Positions 44,562 through 53,659 of a DNA stretch of 64,000 bases are shown piece after piece. The notes beneath the pieces were generated by a model. The model was not told the origin of the DNA. It did no database searches and saw only the letters and a list, made by a program, of their open reading frames with translations. This DNA is from Chondromyces crocatus. GTDB taxonomy: Bacteria > Myxococcota_A > Polyangia > Polyangiales > Polyangiaceae. The stretch covers positions 2,494,001-2,558,000 of the forward strand of contig NZ_CP012159.1 in assembly GCF_001189295.1 (NCBI RefSeq). The letters are read 5' to 3'. The position numbers and the translations under genes were made by a program. How positions within the stretch are numbered: position 1 is the first letter of the stretch; the number at the start of each line of letters is the position of its first letter.

Positions 44562-45395
44562 TCAAATCTCGATGATCATGCCTTCGCGGGCGGCGACGGT
44601 GTTCGGGAACAGCTCCTGAGCCCTGCGCTCTTTCTCGCGCACCATCGAGTCGGTCTGGTTCGGGTCGTGGTGGTGCAGGACGAGCTGCTTGACGCCCGCG
44701 GCGTGCGCGAGTTCGCACCCAGCGACGAACGTGGCGTGACCCCAGCCCGTCTTCGGGGTGCCACCCACCTCACCCGAGTACTCTTCGGGTGTGTACATGG
44801 CGTCGAAGATCAGCACGTCGGCGCCCATGGCCAGCCGCTTCAGCTTGGGGTCGACGATGGAGTAGTGCTCGGAGTCGGTGATGTACACGACGACCTTGCC
44901 GTCGTGCTCGACCCGGTAGGCGTAGACGCCGTTGGGGTGGTTCCCGCGAGCGTTCGTCACCCGGACGTCGTTGCGCGGGCCGATGGTGACGACCTCGCCT
45001 TCGTAGAGGTCGCGGAACGTCATCCCCGCGCCCATCTCGGTGAGGTGGACGGGGAAGCTCGGGTAATCCATCTGCCCGGCGAGCGTCTCTTCGAGGGTGC
45101 GTGAGACGTTGAGGCCGCCGTAGAGGTGGAACTTGTTGCCGCGAACGAACGCCGGGGTGAAGAACGGGAAGCCCTGGATGTGATCCCAGTGGACGTGGCT
45201 GAAGAACATCCACGCTTCGAGGGGCATCTCCTTGACCAGGTCCTGGCCGAGCAGGCGCAGCCCGGTGCCGCCGTCGAGGATGACGAGCGCGCCGCCCGCG
45301 CGGACCTCGTAGCAGCTGGTATTGCCGCCAAACTCGACCGTGTGTGGGCCAGGCGTGGGGATGCTACCGCGTACCCCCCACATCTTGATTTGCAT
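44562..45395 (-). CDS. MBL-fold metallo-hydrolase
   Basis: MQIKMWGVRGSIPTPG is the canonical start of PhnP/RNase Z-like MBL proteins. The metal motif SHVHWDH (H67, H69, D71, H72), a later NHPNG His, FDAMYTPEEY and HHHDPNQTD are all present, so the enzyme should bind two metals. The 277-aa length is typical of a group often annotated as cyclic-nucleotide phosphodiesterase-like or metal-dependent hydrolases. The substrate is unknown; a phosphodiester is likely. Convergent to the sigma factor gene. Confidence 0.92.
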   Translation of the reverse strand: MQIKMWGVRGSIPTPGPHTVEFGGNTSCYEVRAGGALVILDGGTGLRLLGQDLVKEMPLEAWMFFSHVHWDHIQGFPFFTPAFVRGNKFHLYGGLNVSRTLEETLAGQMDYPSFPVHLTEMGAGMTFRDLYEGEVVTIGPRNDVRVTNARGNHPNGVYAYRVEHDGKVVVYITDSEHYSIVDPKLKRLAMGADVLIFDAMYTPEEYSGEVGGTPKTGWGHATFVAGCELAHAAGVKQLVLHHHDPNQTDSMVREKERRAQELFPNTVAAREGMIIEI

Positions 45396-45720
45396 CCTGC
45401 CTCGCTCGTTGGATCCCGCCCGCTCCAGGATAGAGCTATTAGATTCCGCGGGACGGCAACGTCAAGCGAGAGCGCGTTGCTGTCCGGACGGCGCCACGGC
45501 TGGATGCAGGGGCAGGCGGTTCCAGGAGATGGGGCCGGGCTGTCATGCGCCGGAGAAGCCGGGATCCGGCGTGACGGAAGCTCGGCGAGCGGGGGGCGCG
45601 AGGGGCCTGTTCGAGGGGGAAGATAGTGGTTGACATCACCTCGTGAGGGCGCGTGATGGGAGGACCGGCGGCGCTGCGGGGGTGTGCCCGGGGACGCGAG
45701 GGATGGGGTATCGTCCGGCC
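45396..45720. other. Intergenic region, nothing recognised
   Basis: These 325 bp separate the divergent MBL gene and the YdcF gene. No ORF with host codon bias, no clear promoter hexamers and no repeat longer than a few bases were seen. Confidence 0.5.
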
Positions 45721-46266
45721 ATGTCGCTGCGGGTCGACGCGATCGTGGTGCTGGGCTGCAAGATCCTCGTCTCGGGTCGACCGGCCGGCGCGGCCGCGCG
45801 GCGGGCTGCCACCGCGGCGCAGGCCTTTCGCGAGGGGGTCGCGCCGCGCGTGGTCGCCAGCGGTGGGCGGCGGTGGGGGGCTCAGATCGAGGCGCGCGCG
45901 CTGGCCGGGGCGCTGGAGGGGGCAGGCGTGCCGGCGGAGGTGATCGTTCAGGAGCTCTGGTCGATGACCACCTATGAGAACGCCATCTTCTGTGCGGCGC
46001 TGCTTTCGAGGCTGGCGGCGAGGCGCGTGGCGCTGGTGACGTGTCCCTGGCACATGGCGAGGGCGCTCTCGAATTTCCGTGCGGCGGGCATCGATGTCTG
46101 CGCGTTGCCGACGCCGTCGGTGCCTGCGATGCCGTCGACGCGGGTGGTCCGATGGGTCCACGAGACGGCGTCGGGTTGGCTCGATGCGAGGGCGATGCGG
46201 CAGCGGCGTGGGCTCCGCGAGAGCGCAGCCCGCCTGCGGGCGCTCTGGGGGAGCGAGGAGGCGTGA
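45721..46266 (+). CDS. YdcF/DUF218-family protein
   Basis: The 181-aa protein has the DUF218 signature: DAIVVLGCK at the N-terminus, VVASGGRRWGAQIEA, an acidic/Asn segment (MTTYENAIFCAALL) and TCPWHMARAL. No signal peptide or membrane segment is present, unlike SanA/ElyC. The family binds nucleotide-like ligands, and its chemistry is not firmly known. The stop shares one base with the next start (TGATG), so it is coupled to the cyclophilin lipoprotein gene. Confidence 0.88.
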   Translation: MSLRVDAIVVLGCKILVSGRPAGAAARRAATAAQAFREGVAPRVVASGGRRWGAQIEARALAGALEGAGVPAEVIVQELWSMTTYENAIFCAALLSRLAARRVALVTCPWHMARALSNFRAAGIDVCALPTPSVPAMPSTRVVRWVHETASGWLDARAMRQRRGLRESAARLRALWGSEEA

Positions 46267-48578
46267 TGCGGTCGCTGTGCCTTTTCGCCGGGGCTCTCGG
46301 GCTGCTGGCATGTTCGGAGCCGACGCCGGCGTCCCCCGGGGATCCCGCCGTGATCGGGAGCGCGACGGGCGCTGCGGGTTCGGCCGGACCCGTGCAGGGT
46401 GGGGCTGCACCGGACGGCGCCGCGCGGGCGGTGGCCTTGGTCGCTGCGGAGCACCGGCGCGCCGCGGCGGAGATCACGCCCGCCGATCAGAAGTCCCGTG
46501 ACGTGACGGTGCGGCGGCTGGCAGCGCGTGCCCTGGCCCGTGTGGGGGGGGAGGGGGCACGCCAGGGGCTGCTGCGCGCGCTCTCCGACGAGGACGGGGA
46601 GGTGATCGGCTGGGCGGCGTACGGCCTGGGCTTCTCCTGCAAAGGGCACGAGGATGCGTCGGTGGCGGCACTGGCGGCGCGCGCTCTGTCTCTGGATGGT
46701 CGCGCGTTCGTCGGGGCGCGCATCGAGCCGCTGGGGGCCATCGCACGCGCGATCGGTCGCTGTGGGGCGGCCGTCTCCGAGCAGACGCTGGTGGCGTGGC
46801 TGGGAGGGTCGCGGGAGCGTGCGCTCCACGCTTCGTATGCGCTCGGGGATCTGGTGTCGGTGAAGTCGCGCCTGCGCGAGGAGACGCTGGTGACGTTGCT
46901 CAACGTGGCCGCGGGCAGCGCCGCCGCGTCGCCGCTTCCGGAGGCGCTCTATCCGCTCGGGCGACAGGAGCACCTGTCCCCCACCGTCCTCGAGCGGACG
47001 TACGAGGTGGCGTCGGCGCGCCTGGCCGAGGCTGGGGACGCGCGGGTCTTCGCGGTGCGTGCACTCGGACGCGCTGGTGGGATGGCGGCGGCGGGGCTGG
47101 GGCGTGTGCTGACCACGCCGTCGGTGTTCTCGGCATCGGAGCGTGCAGAGGCGGCACGCGCGCTGAAGCGGCTGGGGGTGATCGGGCAACGTGAGCTGGC
47201 GCAGGCGCTGCTGCTGCTCGCGCCGAAGATCGACGGGGAGGCGGCCGCGGGTCTCGGAGGAGACGAGGTGGGGCCGCTGCTCGTGGCGCTCGAATCCCTG
47301 AGCGAGCCTGGTGCGGCACGCAAGGTGCTCCGTGAGCTGGCTGGCTGGGCGCCGCCGACCGATGCGTCTCCGCTGATCTCGCGCCGGCTGTCGTGGGTGC
47401 GCTGCGCGGCAGCCGCGGTGGTCGCAGGCGCTGACGTGCGCGATCCGTTGCTCACCGCCTGCGACGTGACATCCGCTGGGGCGCCTGAAAAGCCGCGAGG
47501 CGACAGCGGAGCGCAAGCTGCCGCCGGGCCAGTTGCAGCCATCGGCGCGCGCGCGGTGATCCGTGTGCTCGACCGGGGTCCGATCACGGGAGCGCGGCTC
47601 TCGGTCTGGCGTGCGTACGCAGAGGGGGAGGACCGGCGGGCGCGCCAGGCCGCGCTGGAGTTGATCGCGTCACACACGGAGATCGCAGGGGCAGCAGACA
47701 CGCTGGCCAAGGCACTCGGCTCCACGGAGGAAGGGATCGCTGCGGTGGCCGCCGAGGTCATCACCAAGCAGCCGCAGCGAGCCATCGAGACAGAGCGTCC
47801 CCAGCGCGGCAAGAAGCGTCGCGGCGCGCGAGAGGCCGCGGCGAACGGAGGGCGGCGAGCGGGTGACGACGCTGCGGCCATGGTGCCCTCGACCGCCGTG
47901 ACGGGCGCGCTCACCGCAGCCCTGGAGCGCGCGGCCACGTCCAACCAGATCGAACTGATCGACGCGCTCATCGATGCTGCTGGCGCGCTGGGGCTGCAGG
48001 AGGCGGCACCCACCCTTCAGCTGCTCTGCCGCTCGGCCTACCCGACGACGCGAGGCCGCGCCGAGAAGGCGCTCACCTCGCTCGGTGGAAAAGGCGTCTC
48101 GTGCGCAGCGCCGGCTTCCAGCGACGCGCCTCCCGAGCTCGGCACGCTCGCGCGCACAGGCGTGACGCTCGCGCTGGAGACAGACGTCGGGGAGGCGACG
48201 CTCTCCCTGGATCCGTCGATCGCTCCGGTGGCCGTGACCCGGATCGTGGAGCTTTCGCGCGCAGGTTTCTACGATGGGATGATGGTGCACCGGGTCGTTC
48301 CGGGCTTCGTGACCCAGTTCGGTGCACCTCTCGGGGATGGTTACGGTGGACCCGCCGATCGGTTGCCTCTGCGCTGTGAGACGTCGCCCCTGCCGTTCGG
48401 GCCACTCCAGGTCGGCGTGGCGCTGTCAGGGCGTGACACGGGGTCGAGTCAGATCTTCGTGATGCATGCGCATGCGCCGCACCTGGAGGGGCAGTACGCA
48501 TGGATCGGATCGGCGACCGGAGCCTGGTCGTCGTTCGTCGATGGCGACCGGATCCTGAAGGTCTCCGTGCGGGAGTGA
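46266..48578 (+). CDS. HEAT-repeat cyclophilin-type peptidyl-prolyl isomerase lipoprotein
   Basis: ATG 46266 is chosen over an open frame upstream, because it starts a lipoprotein signal (MRSLCLFAGALGLLACSEP, Cys16). About 550 residues of HEAT-like helical repeats follow, then a basic linker and a C-terminal cyclophilin domain: FYDGMMVHRVVPGFVTQFGA, SGRDTGSSQIFVMHA, and a Trp in QYAWIG. The active-site Arg and Phe/Gln positions are present, so isomerase activity is plausible. The protein is presumably anchored in the envelope, where it assists folding of secreted proteins. HEAT plus cyclophilin is a combination typical of myxobacteria. Confidence 0.9.
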   Translation: MRSLCLFAGALGLLACSEPTPASPGDPAVIGSATGAAGSAGPVQGGAAPDGAARAVALVAAEHRRAAAEITPADQKSRDVTVRRLAARALARVGGEGARQGLLRALSDEDGEVIGWAAYGLGFSCKGHEDASVAALAARALSLDGRAFVGARIEPLGAIARAIGRCGAAVSEQTLVAWLGGSRERALHASYALGDLVSVKSRLREETLVTLLNVAAGSAAASPLPEALYPLGRQEHLSPTVLERTYEVASARLAEAGDARVFAVRALGRAGGMAAAGLGRVLTTPSVFSASERAEAARALKRLGVIGQRELAQALLLLAPKIDGEAAAGLGGDEVGPLLVALESLSEPGAARKVLRELAGWAPPTDASPLISRRLSWVRCAAAAVVAGADVRDPLLTACDVTSAGAPEKPRGDSGAQAAAGPVAAIGARAVIRVLDRGPITGARLSVWRAYAEGEDRRARQAALELIASHTEIAGAADTLAKALGSTEEGIAAVAAEVITKQPQRAIETERPQRGKKRRGAREAAANGGRRAGDDAAAMVPSTAVTGALTAALERAATSNQIELIDALIDAAGALGLQEAAPTLQLLCRSAYPTTRGRAEKALTSLGGKGVSCAAPASSDAPPELGTLARTGVTLALETDVGEATLSLDPSIAPVAVTRIVELSRAGFYDGMMVHRVVPGFVTQFGAPLGDGYGGPADRLPLRCETSPLPFGPLQVGVALSGRDTGSSQIFVMHAHAPHLEGQYAWIGSATGAWSSFVDGDRILKVSVRE

Positions 48579-48622
48579 GCGCGCGGCAGGCGACGTGAAG
48601 AGCGGGCTCCGAGGAGGGCCGG

Positions 48623-49402
48623 TCAGCGTTCGAGGCGGCCCAGCAACTCGTGGACGGCGCGCTGCGAGCGCCGCAGGGCGTTCGCCGATGGGATGAAGCC
48701 GTCCACCCTCCAGGGAGGTGGCGGGTCCAGGCGCACGGGGGCCATCACGAAGGGAACACCCGTGGCGGCGAAGTGCTGCGCCGAGCGAGGGGCATGGAGG
48801 GCGCTGGTGACCACCACGAGGAGCTTCACGCCGAGGTCCTGCGCCATGCGCGCCGAGAAGCGCGCGTTCTGCTTGGTGTCGAGTGCATCGCTCTCGAAGA
48901 GGATCCGGTTACGAGGTACGCCGAGCGTCTCCAGAAGGTCCGCCATGGCGTGGGTCAGCGCTTCCCGGGGACGATCGGCGTTGCGGCCGGTGAGGATGAC
49001 CCAGCGGAAGCTGTGGGTCCGGTAGATGCGTGCCGCGCCCATGCACCGCTCGATGGCGGCGTCGGACAGGCGCTCCATGGGAGGGACGCCGTGCTCGTCC
49101 GCGTGGATGGAGGCGCTGAGCACCACGAGGGCGCGCTGGTCCGGCAAGGTGGAGGCGAGGTCGGGTCCGATGTCGCGGGGATGCTCGGAGACCGCACGGG
49201 TGAAGAGGCTGGCGATGACGGGCGTGGCGAGGAGCCAGAGGGCCACGGTACCTGCGAAGGCCGCCAGATGACCCAGCTGCACTCGACGCGTCGCGGACGG
49301 GCCGTGGTGGGCGCGGGCGTGCCAGAGACCCGCGAACACCAGGAGGAGCAGGAGGAAAACGGGATCGACGAGGCGAGAGATGGGGAAGCCGAGGCTCGCC
49401 AT
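48623..49402 (-). CDS. Membrane-anchored YdcF/DUF218 protein (ElyC/SanA-like)
   Basis: Two N-terminal hydrophobic segments (LVDPVFLLLLLVFAGLW and LAAFAGTVALWLLATPVIAS) precede the DUF218 domain: ALVVLSASIHADEHG, RWVILTGRNADRP, FESDALDTKQNARF and VVTSALHAPRSAQHF. The organisation matches ElyC-type envelope proteins implicated in peptidoglycan precursor or lipid-carrier metabolism. The 259-aa length is normal. It is the second YdcF member within 3 kb, but the two differ clearly in sequence and topology. Confidence 0.88.
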   Translation of the reverse strand: MASLGFPISRLVDPVFLLLLLVFAGLWHARAHHGPSATRRVQLGHLAAFAGTVALWLLATPVIASLFTRAVSEHPRDIGPDLASTLPDQRALVVLSASIHADEHGVPPMERLSDAAIERCMGAARIYRTHSFRWVILTGRNADRPREALTHAMADLLETLGVPRNRILFESDALDTKQNARFSARMAQDLGVKLLVVVTSALHAPRSAQHFAATGVPFVMAPVRLDPPPPWRVDGFIPSANALRRSQRAVHELLGRLER

Positions 49403-49506
49403 GGTCGCTGGTCTACTCCATCGACGGCTCGAAGCACGGCTTCATCGACAGCCGAAGACATGGTTCCGTGAGCGGATCGAGGGCGGTCGAGCCGCTCACG
49501 GGGTGT

Positions 49507-51321
49507 TCAGTGGCGTCGGCGGCGCCGTGAGGCAGCGAGGAGAGCGAGCCCGGTGAGGGTCGCCGCGGCCCAGGGGCCGGCATCCTCGGCGCCTGCGGCG
49601 CGGCACCCACAGCCCCCTTCGTCGCCGGAGCCGGGCGGGACAGGCGTGTCCCCGCTGCCCGCTTCGCCACCCGTGCCGCCCGCGCCACCCCCTCCAGGAC
49701 CACTCGAGCCGCCCAGATCGACAGGGGACTCGGCTCGAGCGACGAGGATCGGGGGGGCCTCGCCGGTCGCCCGGTAGATGTCTTCGAGCTCCATCCCGCG
49801 ATCGTCGGTCACGTTCTGGTCGCGCAGGAACTCGATGTAATGGCGGGTCATCGACTGGTAGTAGACGCGCGCCGAGAGCGTCTGCATGCCCGCTGCGTCT
49901 GCAGGAGCGGTGAGCGTGAAGGCCACTTCGTCGAAGTGGCGGTAGCCACCGTTGCCGTCGGAGAAGTCGATTTCCGAGGTGGGCAGGGTGGTCTCGGAGG
50001 CGACGAAGCCCTTCGGTGGGATGCGCGTGTCCGAGATGATCATGTCGTGGAGCGCGAGGTGCTCTTCGGCTTCACCGACCTCGAGGGCGGCGTTCCACTT
50101 GCCGTGCACGGCCTTGTAGACGTGCGTGGGCGGGTCTTCCACGATCTCGCCGGTCGCCTCGTCGTAGCCGCCGACCAGGGTGCGCTCGGCGCCGCTCGCG
50201 TCGACCAGCGCGACGGCGACCCACGCTCTGCGGCTCTCTGCGTAGCCGGTCGGGAACTTGTGCCCAGTGAGGTTCTCGACACGGACACGGACGGTGAAGG
50301 GTTGCCCGGGTGAGAGCTCGGCGGGGGCGTCCACGAGCGTCACGGCGGCGGCGCTCTGCAAGCTCTCCAGGGTCTTGGTGAGCGCGAGCTGGAAGGCTTG
50401 CTGGTTCGACGCGACATGCTCCGCGTTTGCGGGAGCGGCCATCACCGCCTGGATGCCCCAGTGGTTGCCGCCCACGATGACGTGGTCGCGCGGATCGGTC
50501 CGCAGGATGGGATCGAAGATGTTCACCACCGGCAGGTTGCCGCTCGCGCGCTTCATGTGGCAATCGATGCAGCTCGTCTGCTGCGCGTCGTTGGCGTAAT
50601 CGCTTGCGGCCCACTCCTCGTAGGTCGTGTCGAGCGGGAACTCGATTGCCGTCGGGACTCCCTGGGCGTCACGCAGCATGATTTCAGGGTTGGTGACCTG
50701 ATGGCACTGCCCGCAGAAGCGCGAGTCGGCGAGGTTGGGCTCCTGCATGGATCCATGGTTGGGCGAGCTGGAGTCGGCGTACGGGCCGCGCTTCGTGCCG
50801 CTGGGATCGTCCTCGTACAGGAGCTGCGCATTGCCCAGGTAGTAGGGGAAGTTCGGATCCTGAGGATCGGCGAGCGTGGTCGCGCGGTGGCAGGTGTCGC
50901 AGCCCACGCCCTGGGTGTCGATGAGCCCTTCGGCGGGAATGGGGTCGAAGCCGCTCCCGTCCGGAGGGGTGGCGTGCCCTCGTACGAAGGCCGTGGGGGA
51001 GTGGCAGCGAATGCAGAAGGTACCCATCCCCGGGAAATCCTGGTTGGCCACGGTGAGGGCTGCGAAGAAGACGGGGTCGCGCGCAGCGTTGCCCATCATC
51101 GTGCCTGCCCAGGTGTCGACGGGCATGTGCTCACGCCACTGCGGCGGCTGGTTGCCAGAGGTCTTGTGGCACGTGGCGCAGCGCTCCGCGGGGCTGAAAT
51201 AGCCGCCGTTCGGTAGATCGCCGGGGTTCGTGCCTTGCAAATCCGCGAGTCCCGCCGCGGCGCTACCGCTGAGGGAGGTGAGCGCCAGCAGGATGCCGAA
51301 AGAAGCTCTGTTCGCGTGCAT
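49507..51321 (-). CDS. Secreted pentaheme c-type cytochrome with MYXO-CTERM-like tail
   Basis: Start ATG 51321 gives a signal peptide (MHANRASFGILLALTSLSGS, cleaved after AAA). Five CxxCH haem motifs are present: CATCH (48-52), CIRCH, CDTCH, CGQCH and CIDCH. A beta-rich C-terminal domain follows, then a Gly/Ser linker and a GCGC plus hydrophobic helix plus RRRRR end, the pattern of the MYXO-CTERM sorting signal. The protein is probably exported and anchored at the cell surface, with electron-transfer function. It resembles cytochromes of the c554/multihaem type. The next gene in the same direction is a PQQ-type dehydrogenase. Confidence 0.92.
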   Translation of the reverse strand: MHANRASFGILLALTSLSGSAAAGLADLQGTNPGDLPNGGYFSPAERCATCHKTSGNQPPQWREHMPVDTWAGTMMGNAARDPVFFAALTVANQDFPGMGTFCIRCHSPTAFVRGHATPPDGSGFDPIPAEGLIDTQGVGCDTCHRATTLADPQDPNFPYYLGNAQLLYEDDPSGTKRGPYADSSSPNHGSMQEPNLADSRFCGQCHQVTNPEIMLRDAQGVPTAIEFPLDTTYEEWAASDYANDAQQTSCIDCHMKRASGNLPVVNIFDPILRTDPRDHVIVGGNHWGIQAVMAAPANAEHVASNQQAFQLALTKTLESLQSAAAVTLVDAPAELSPGQPFTVRVRVENLTGHKFPTGYAESRRAWVAVALVDASGAERTLVGGYDEATGEIVEDPPTHVYKAVHGKWNAALEVGEAEEHLALHDMIISDTRIPPKGFVASETTLPTSEIDFSDGNGGYRHFDEVAFTLTAPADAAGMQTLSARVYYQSMTRHYIEFLRDQNVTDDRGMELEDIYRATGEAPPILVARAESPVDLGGSSGPGGGGAGGTGGEAGSGDTPVPPGSGDEGGCGCRAAGAEDAGPWAAATLTGLALLAASRRRRRH

Positions 51322-51427
51322 GACTTGCCTCACCACCGGCAGACGGGCTGCCGGTGGGCTCCAGCTCATTCGATGAAGGGATGCAAAGACATCGAGGACC
51401 CTCGCCCGGATCGGCGAGGGCTCATCG

Positions 51428-52783
51428 TCATTCTGGCTCGATACGGAAGATCGCGCCTGCCAGATCGACCACGTAGACCTCTCCGGCCGCGTCCTGGCCG
51501 AACGAGGACATGGCCTGCAGGGTGTTCCTGGACTCCAGGTCCGCGGTGAGATCCCCCTGGCTCACGAGCGTGCCGTCCTGCCACACCAGCGATTTGATCC
51601 AGTTTCGGCTGTAATCGCCGAAGAGATAAGTCCCTCGCAGTGCAGGAATCTTGCTCCCTCGGTAGACGAAACCACCATTGATGGACACGGCGTCGTCGGT
51701 CTGGTGGCTGAGCGCAACGACCGGCGGGGTCAGGCCATCGGTGGGGCAGTTCATGGACGGATTGAAGCAGGCGTCGCCTTCCCTGAGACGCCAGCCATAA
51801 TTCTTGTGCCCCTGACCTGCGCGCTCGATGTTGATCTCTTCCCACCGGTCCTGACCAACATCGCCGATGTAGAGGTCCCCGTTGCAGGCATCGAAGCTCA
51901 TGCGCCAGGGGTTCCGCAGGCCGTAATCCCAGATGAAGGGATCCCCTCCCGGCAGGTTGCCCTGGGGCGCCGTCTGCGGAGCATCGACGTCGATCCGCAA
52001 AATTTTCCCTTCGCGTCGAGCGAGGTTCTGGGCGTTGTTGTTCGGATCGCCACCACTCCCACCGTCACCGACGCCGATGTAGAGGAAGTTGTCGCTGCCG
52101 AACGCCAGAGCGCCGCCATTATGGTTGTAATAATGGGGGTGGTCCGGTCCGGGAGGAATCTCGAAAATCACCTGCCCAGAACTCTTGTCCGCAAGATCCG
52201 GGTTCGATTGCGAGCGATGGTACTCCGCGACGGCATAGATCAGGTCCTGGCCCTGAGTGTACGTGTAATAGACGAAGAATCGCCCATTGGCTGCGTAATT
52301 CGGGTGGAAGGCGAAGCCCAGCAGGCCATATTCGTCGCCGCCGCCGCCGGGGGGCCGGATGACGTCGTTGATGTCGAGGAATGGCTCGTCCTGGACCGTG
52401 CCACGGTCGATCAGCCGGATCCTGCCGCGCTGCTCGACCACGAAGAGGCGCTCCGGATCGGTGGGCTCGCTGGCCACGAAGATGGGGCGATCGAAGCCGT
52501 TCGCGACCACAGTGAGCTTGAGTGGAGGGAGGGCTCCGGTCGCCGGGTCACAGTCCACGAGGGATGACGTCCCTCCGCCATCTCCACCCGTACCCCCGGC
52601 ACCTCCCGTGCCACCACCACCACCATCGCTGGTCGTCGTCGTGGTGCCTCCGCCGGGTCCTGTCGGACTCGTCGTGTTCGTCCCGCCATCGTCACCACCA
52701 CAAGCGTTCAACGCCAGCGCGGCCCCGGCAGCGCCGAGCGCGATCCACGTCAAGCGCAAGAGAGAAAGCTTCGTCCCCATCAT
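51428..52783 (-). CDS. PQQ-dependent sugar (aldose) dehydrogenase-like lipoprotein
   Basis: ATG 52783 (or 52780) starts a lipoprotein signal with LALNACGGDD (Cys28), then a Gly/Thr/Ser-rich linker. The beta-propeller domain has GFDRPIFVASEP, RIRLIDRG, GLLGFAFHPNY, HNGGALAFGSDNFLYIGVGD and WDYGLRNPWRMSFD, as in soluble glucose/aldose sugar dehydrogenases (PF07995). The His/Asp/Arg set needed for PQQ is suggested but not proven. It transfers electrons from sugars to a periplasmic acceptor. The neighbouring cytochrome is an attractive acceptor (inference). The gap between the two genes is 106 bp. Confidence 0.9.
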   Translation of the reverse strand: MMGTKLSLLRLTWIALGAAGAALALNACGGDDGGTNTTSPTGPGGGTTTTTSDGGGGGTGGAGGTGGDGGGTSSLVDCDPATGALPPLKLTVVANGFDRPIFVASEPTDPERLFVVEQRGRIRLIDRGTVQDEPFLDINDVIRPPGGGGDEYGLLGFAFHPNYAANGRFFVYYTYTQGQDLIYAVAEYHRSQSNPDLADKSSGQVIFEIPPGPDHPHYYNHNGGALAFGSDNFLYIGVGDGGSGGDPNNNAQNLARREGKILRIDVDAPQTAPQGNLPGGDPFIWDYGLRNPWRMSFDACNGDLYIGDVGQDRWEEINIERAGQGHKNYGWRLREGDACFNPSMNCPTDGLTPPVVALSHQTDDAVSINGGFVYRGSKIPALRGTYLFGDYSRNWIKSLVWQDGTLVSQGDLTADLESRNTLQAMSSFGQDAAGEVYVVDLAGAIFRIEPE

Positions 52784-52918
52784 GAGCCAGAAGCCTACCC
52801 GATGACGCAACGTGCTGGTAAATACTTTCCAGGCTGTCGAGCCGCTGCTCGCTCAGCAAGATCACCAAAGATCATCGCTCAACGACGACGAGGGCCGCCG
52901 AACCAGGCAACGACAGCC

Positions 52919-53641
52919 ATGCGCAACCACTCCCTTTTGCTCCTCGAGCTTCTATCCCGGCGCATTCCTCCTGGAGGCCGTCGCTGGCGCGAGCGCGTCG
53001 AGGTCATCACGGGGGTGCATCTCGCAGAGGGGCTGATCCCGACGTCGTTTCAGACGCTTCCGGAGTTCGATCACGAGGGGTTTCTGGCGGAGCTGGCTGG
53101 AGCATCCAGGTGGCTCGGGAAAGAGGCGATCCAGCTCACGATGGCCGAGCGCGGGGTGCTGCACAAGGCGGGGGTCACCTGGGACATCGATGGTTGGCCA
53201 CTCGACCAGCTCGGCCGCGCAGCGATGCTCGCCGTCGTCTCTTCGCGGCTGGCCCCCTCCGAGATCGAGCGGTTGCTCGGTGACGTGCATCGTCAAGGAG
53301 AGACCCGGGAGCGGCAGGCCTTGCTTCGCGCGCTGCCTTTCCTCGTGATGCCCCAGCGGTTCGTCGCGCTCGCGGTCGATGCGTGTCGCAGCAACGAGCG
53401 ACCCGTCTTCGAGGCCATTGCCTGCGAGAACCCGTATCCGGCGGAGAACTTCCAGGAGATTCAGTTCAATCAGCTGGTGCTCAAAGCGCTCGCCTTCGGC
53501 ATCGCCCTCGAGCGCATCATCGGCCTGGAGCGCCGCCGCTCGGTGGAGCTGATGCGCATGGCCTCCGACTATGCCGGCGAACTCCGCGCATCGGGGCGAA
53601 CCGTGCCGACCGACATGAACCTTCTCCTCGACGCTTCCTGA
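52919..53641 (+). CDS. eboA: EboA-domain protein
   Basis: ATG 52919 (MRNHSLLLLELL) is used, as upstream codons overlap the divergent promoter. The 240-aa helical protein contains the conserved EboA-like stretch FEAIACENPYPAENF, then FNQLVLKALAF and SDYAGELRASGRTV. EboA belongs to the ebo cluster of cyanobacteria and other bacteria (linked to export of scytonemin precursors and to eustigmatophyte symbionts), where it accompanies a TatD-like hydrolase, a UbiA prenyltransferase and others. Here only the TatD-like gene follows, 18 bp later. The molecular function is unknown. Confidence 0.82.
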   Translation: MRNHSLLLLELLSRRIPPGGRRWRERVEVITGVHLAEGLIPTSFQTLPEFDHEGFLAELAGASRWLGKEAIQLTMAERGVLHKAGVTWDIDGWPLDQLGRAAMLAVVSSRLAPSEIERLLGDVHRQGETRERQALLRALPFLVMPQRFVALAVDACRSNERPVFEAIACENPYPAENFQEIQFNQLVLKALAFGIALERIIGLERRRSVELMRMASDYAGELRASGRTVPTDMNLLLDAS

Positions 53642-53659
53642 GGCAACGTCAGCGAGACC

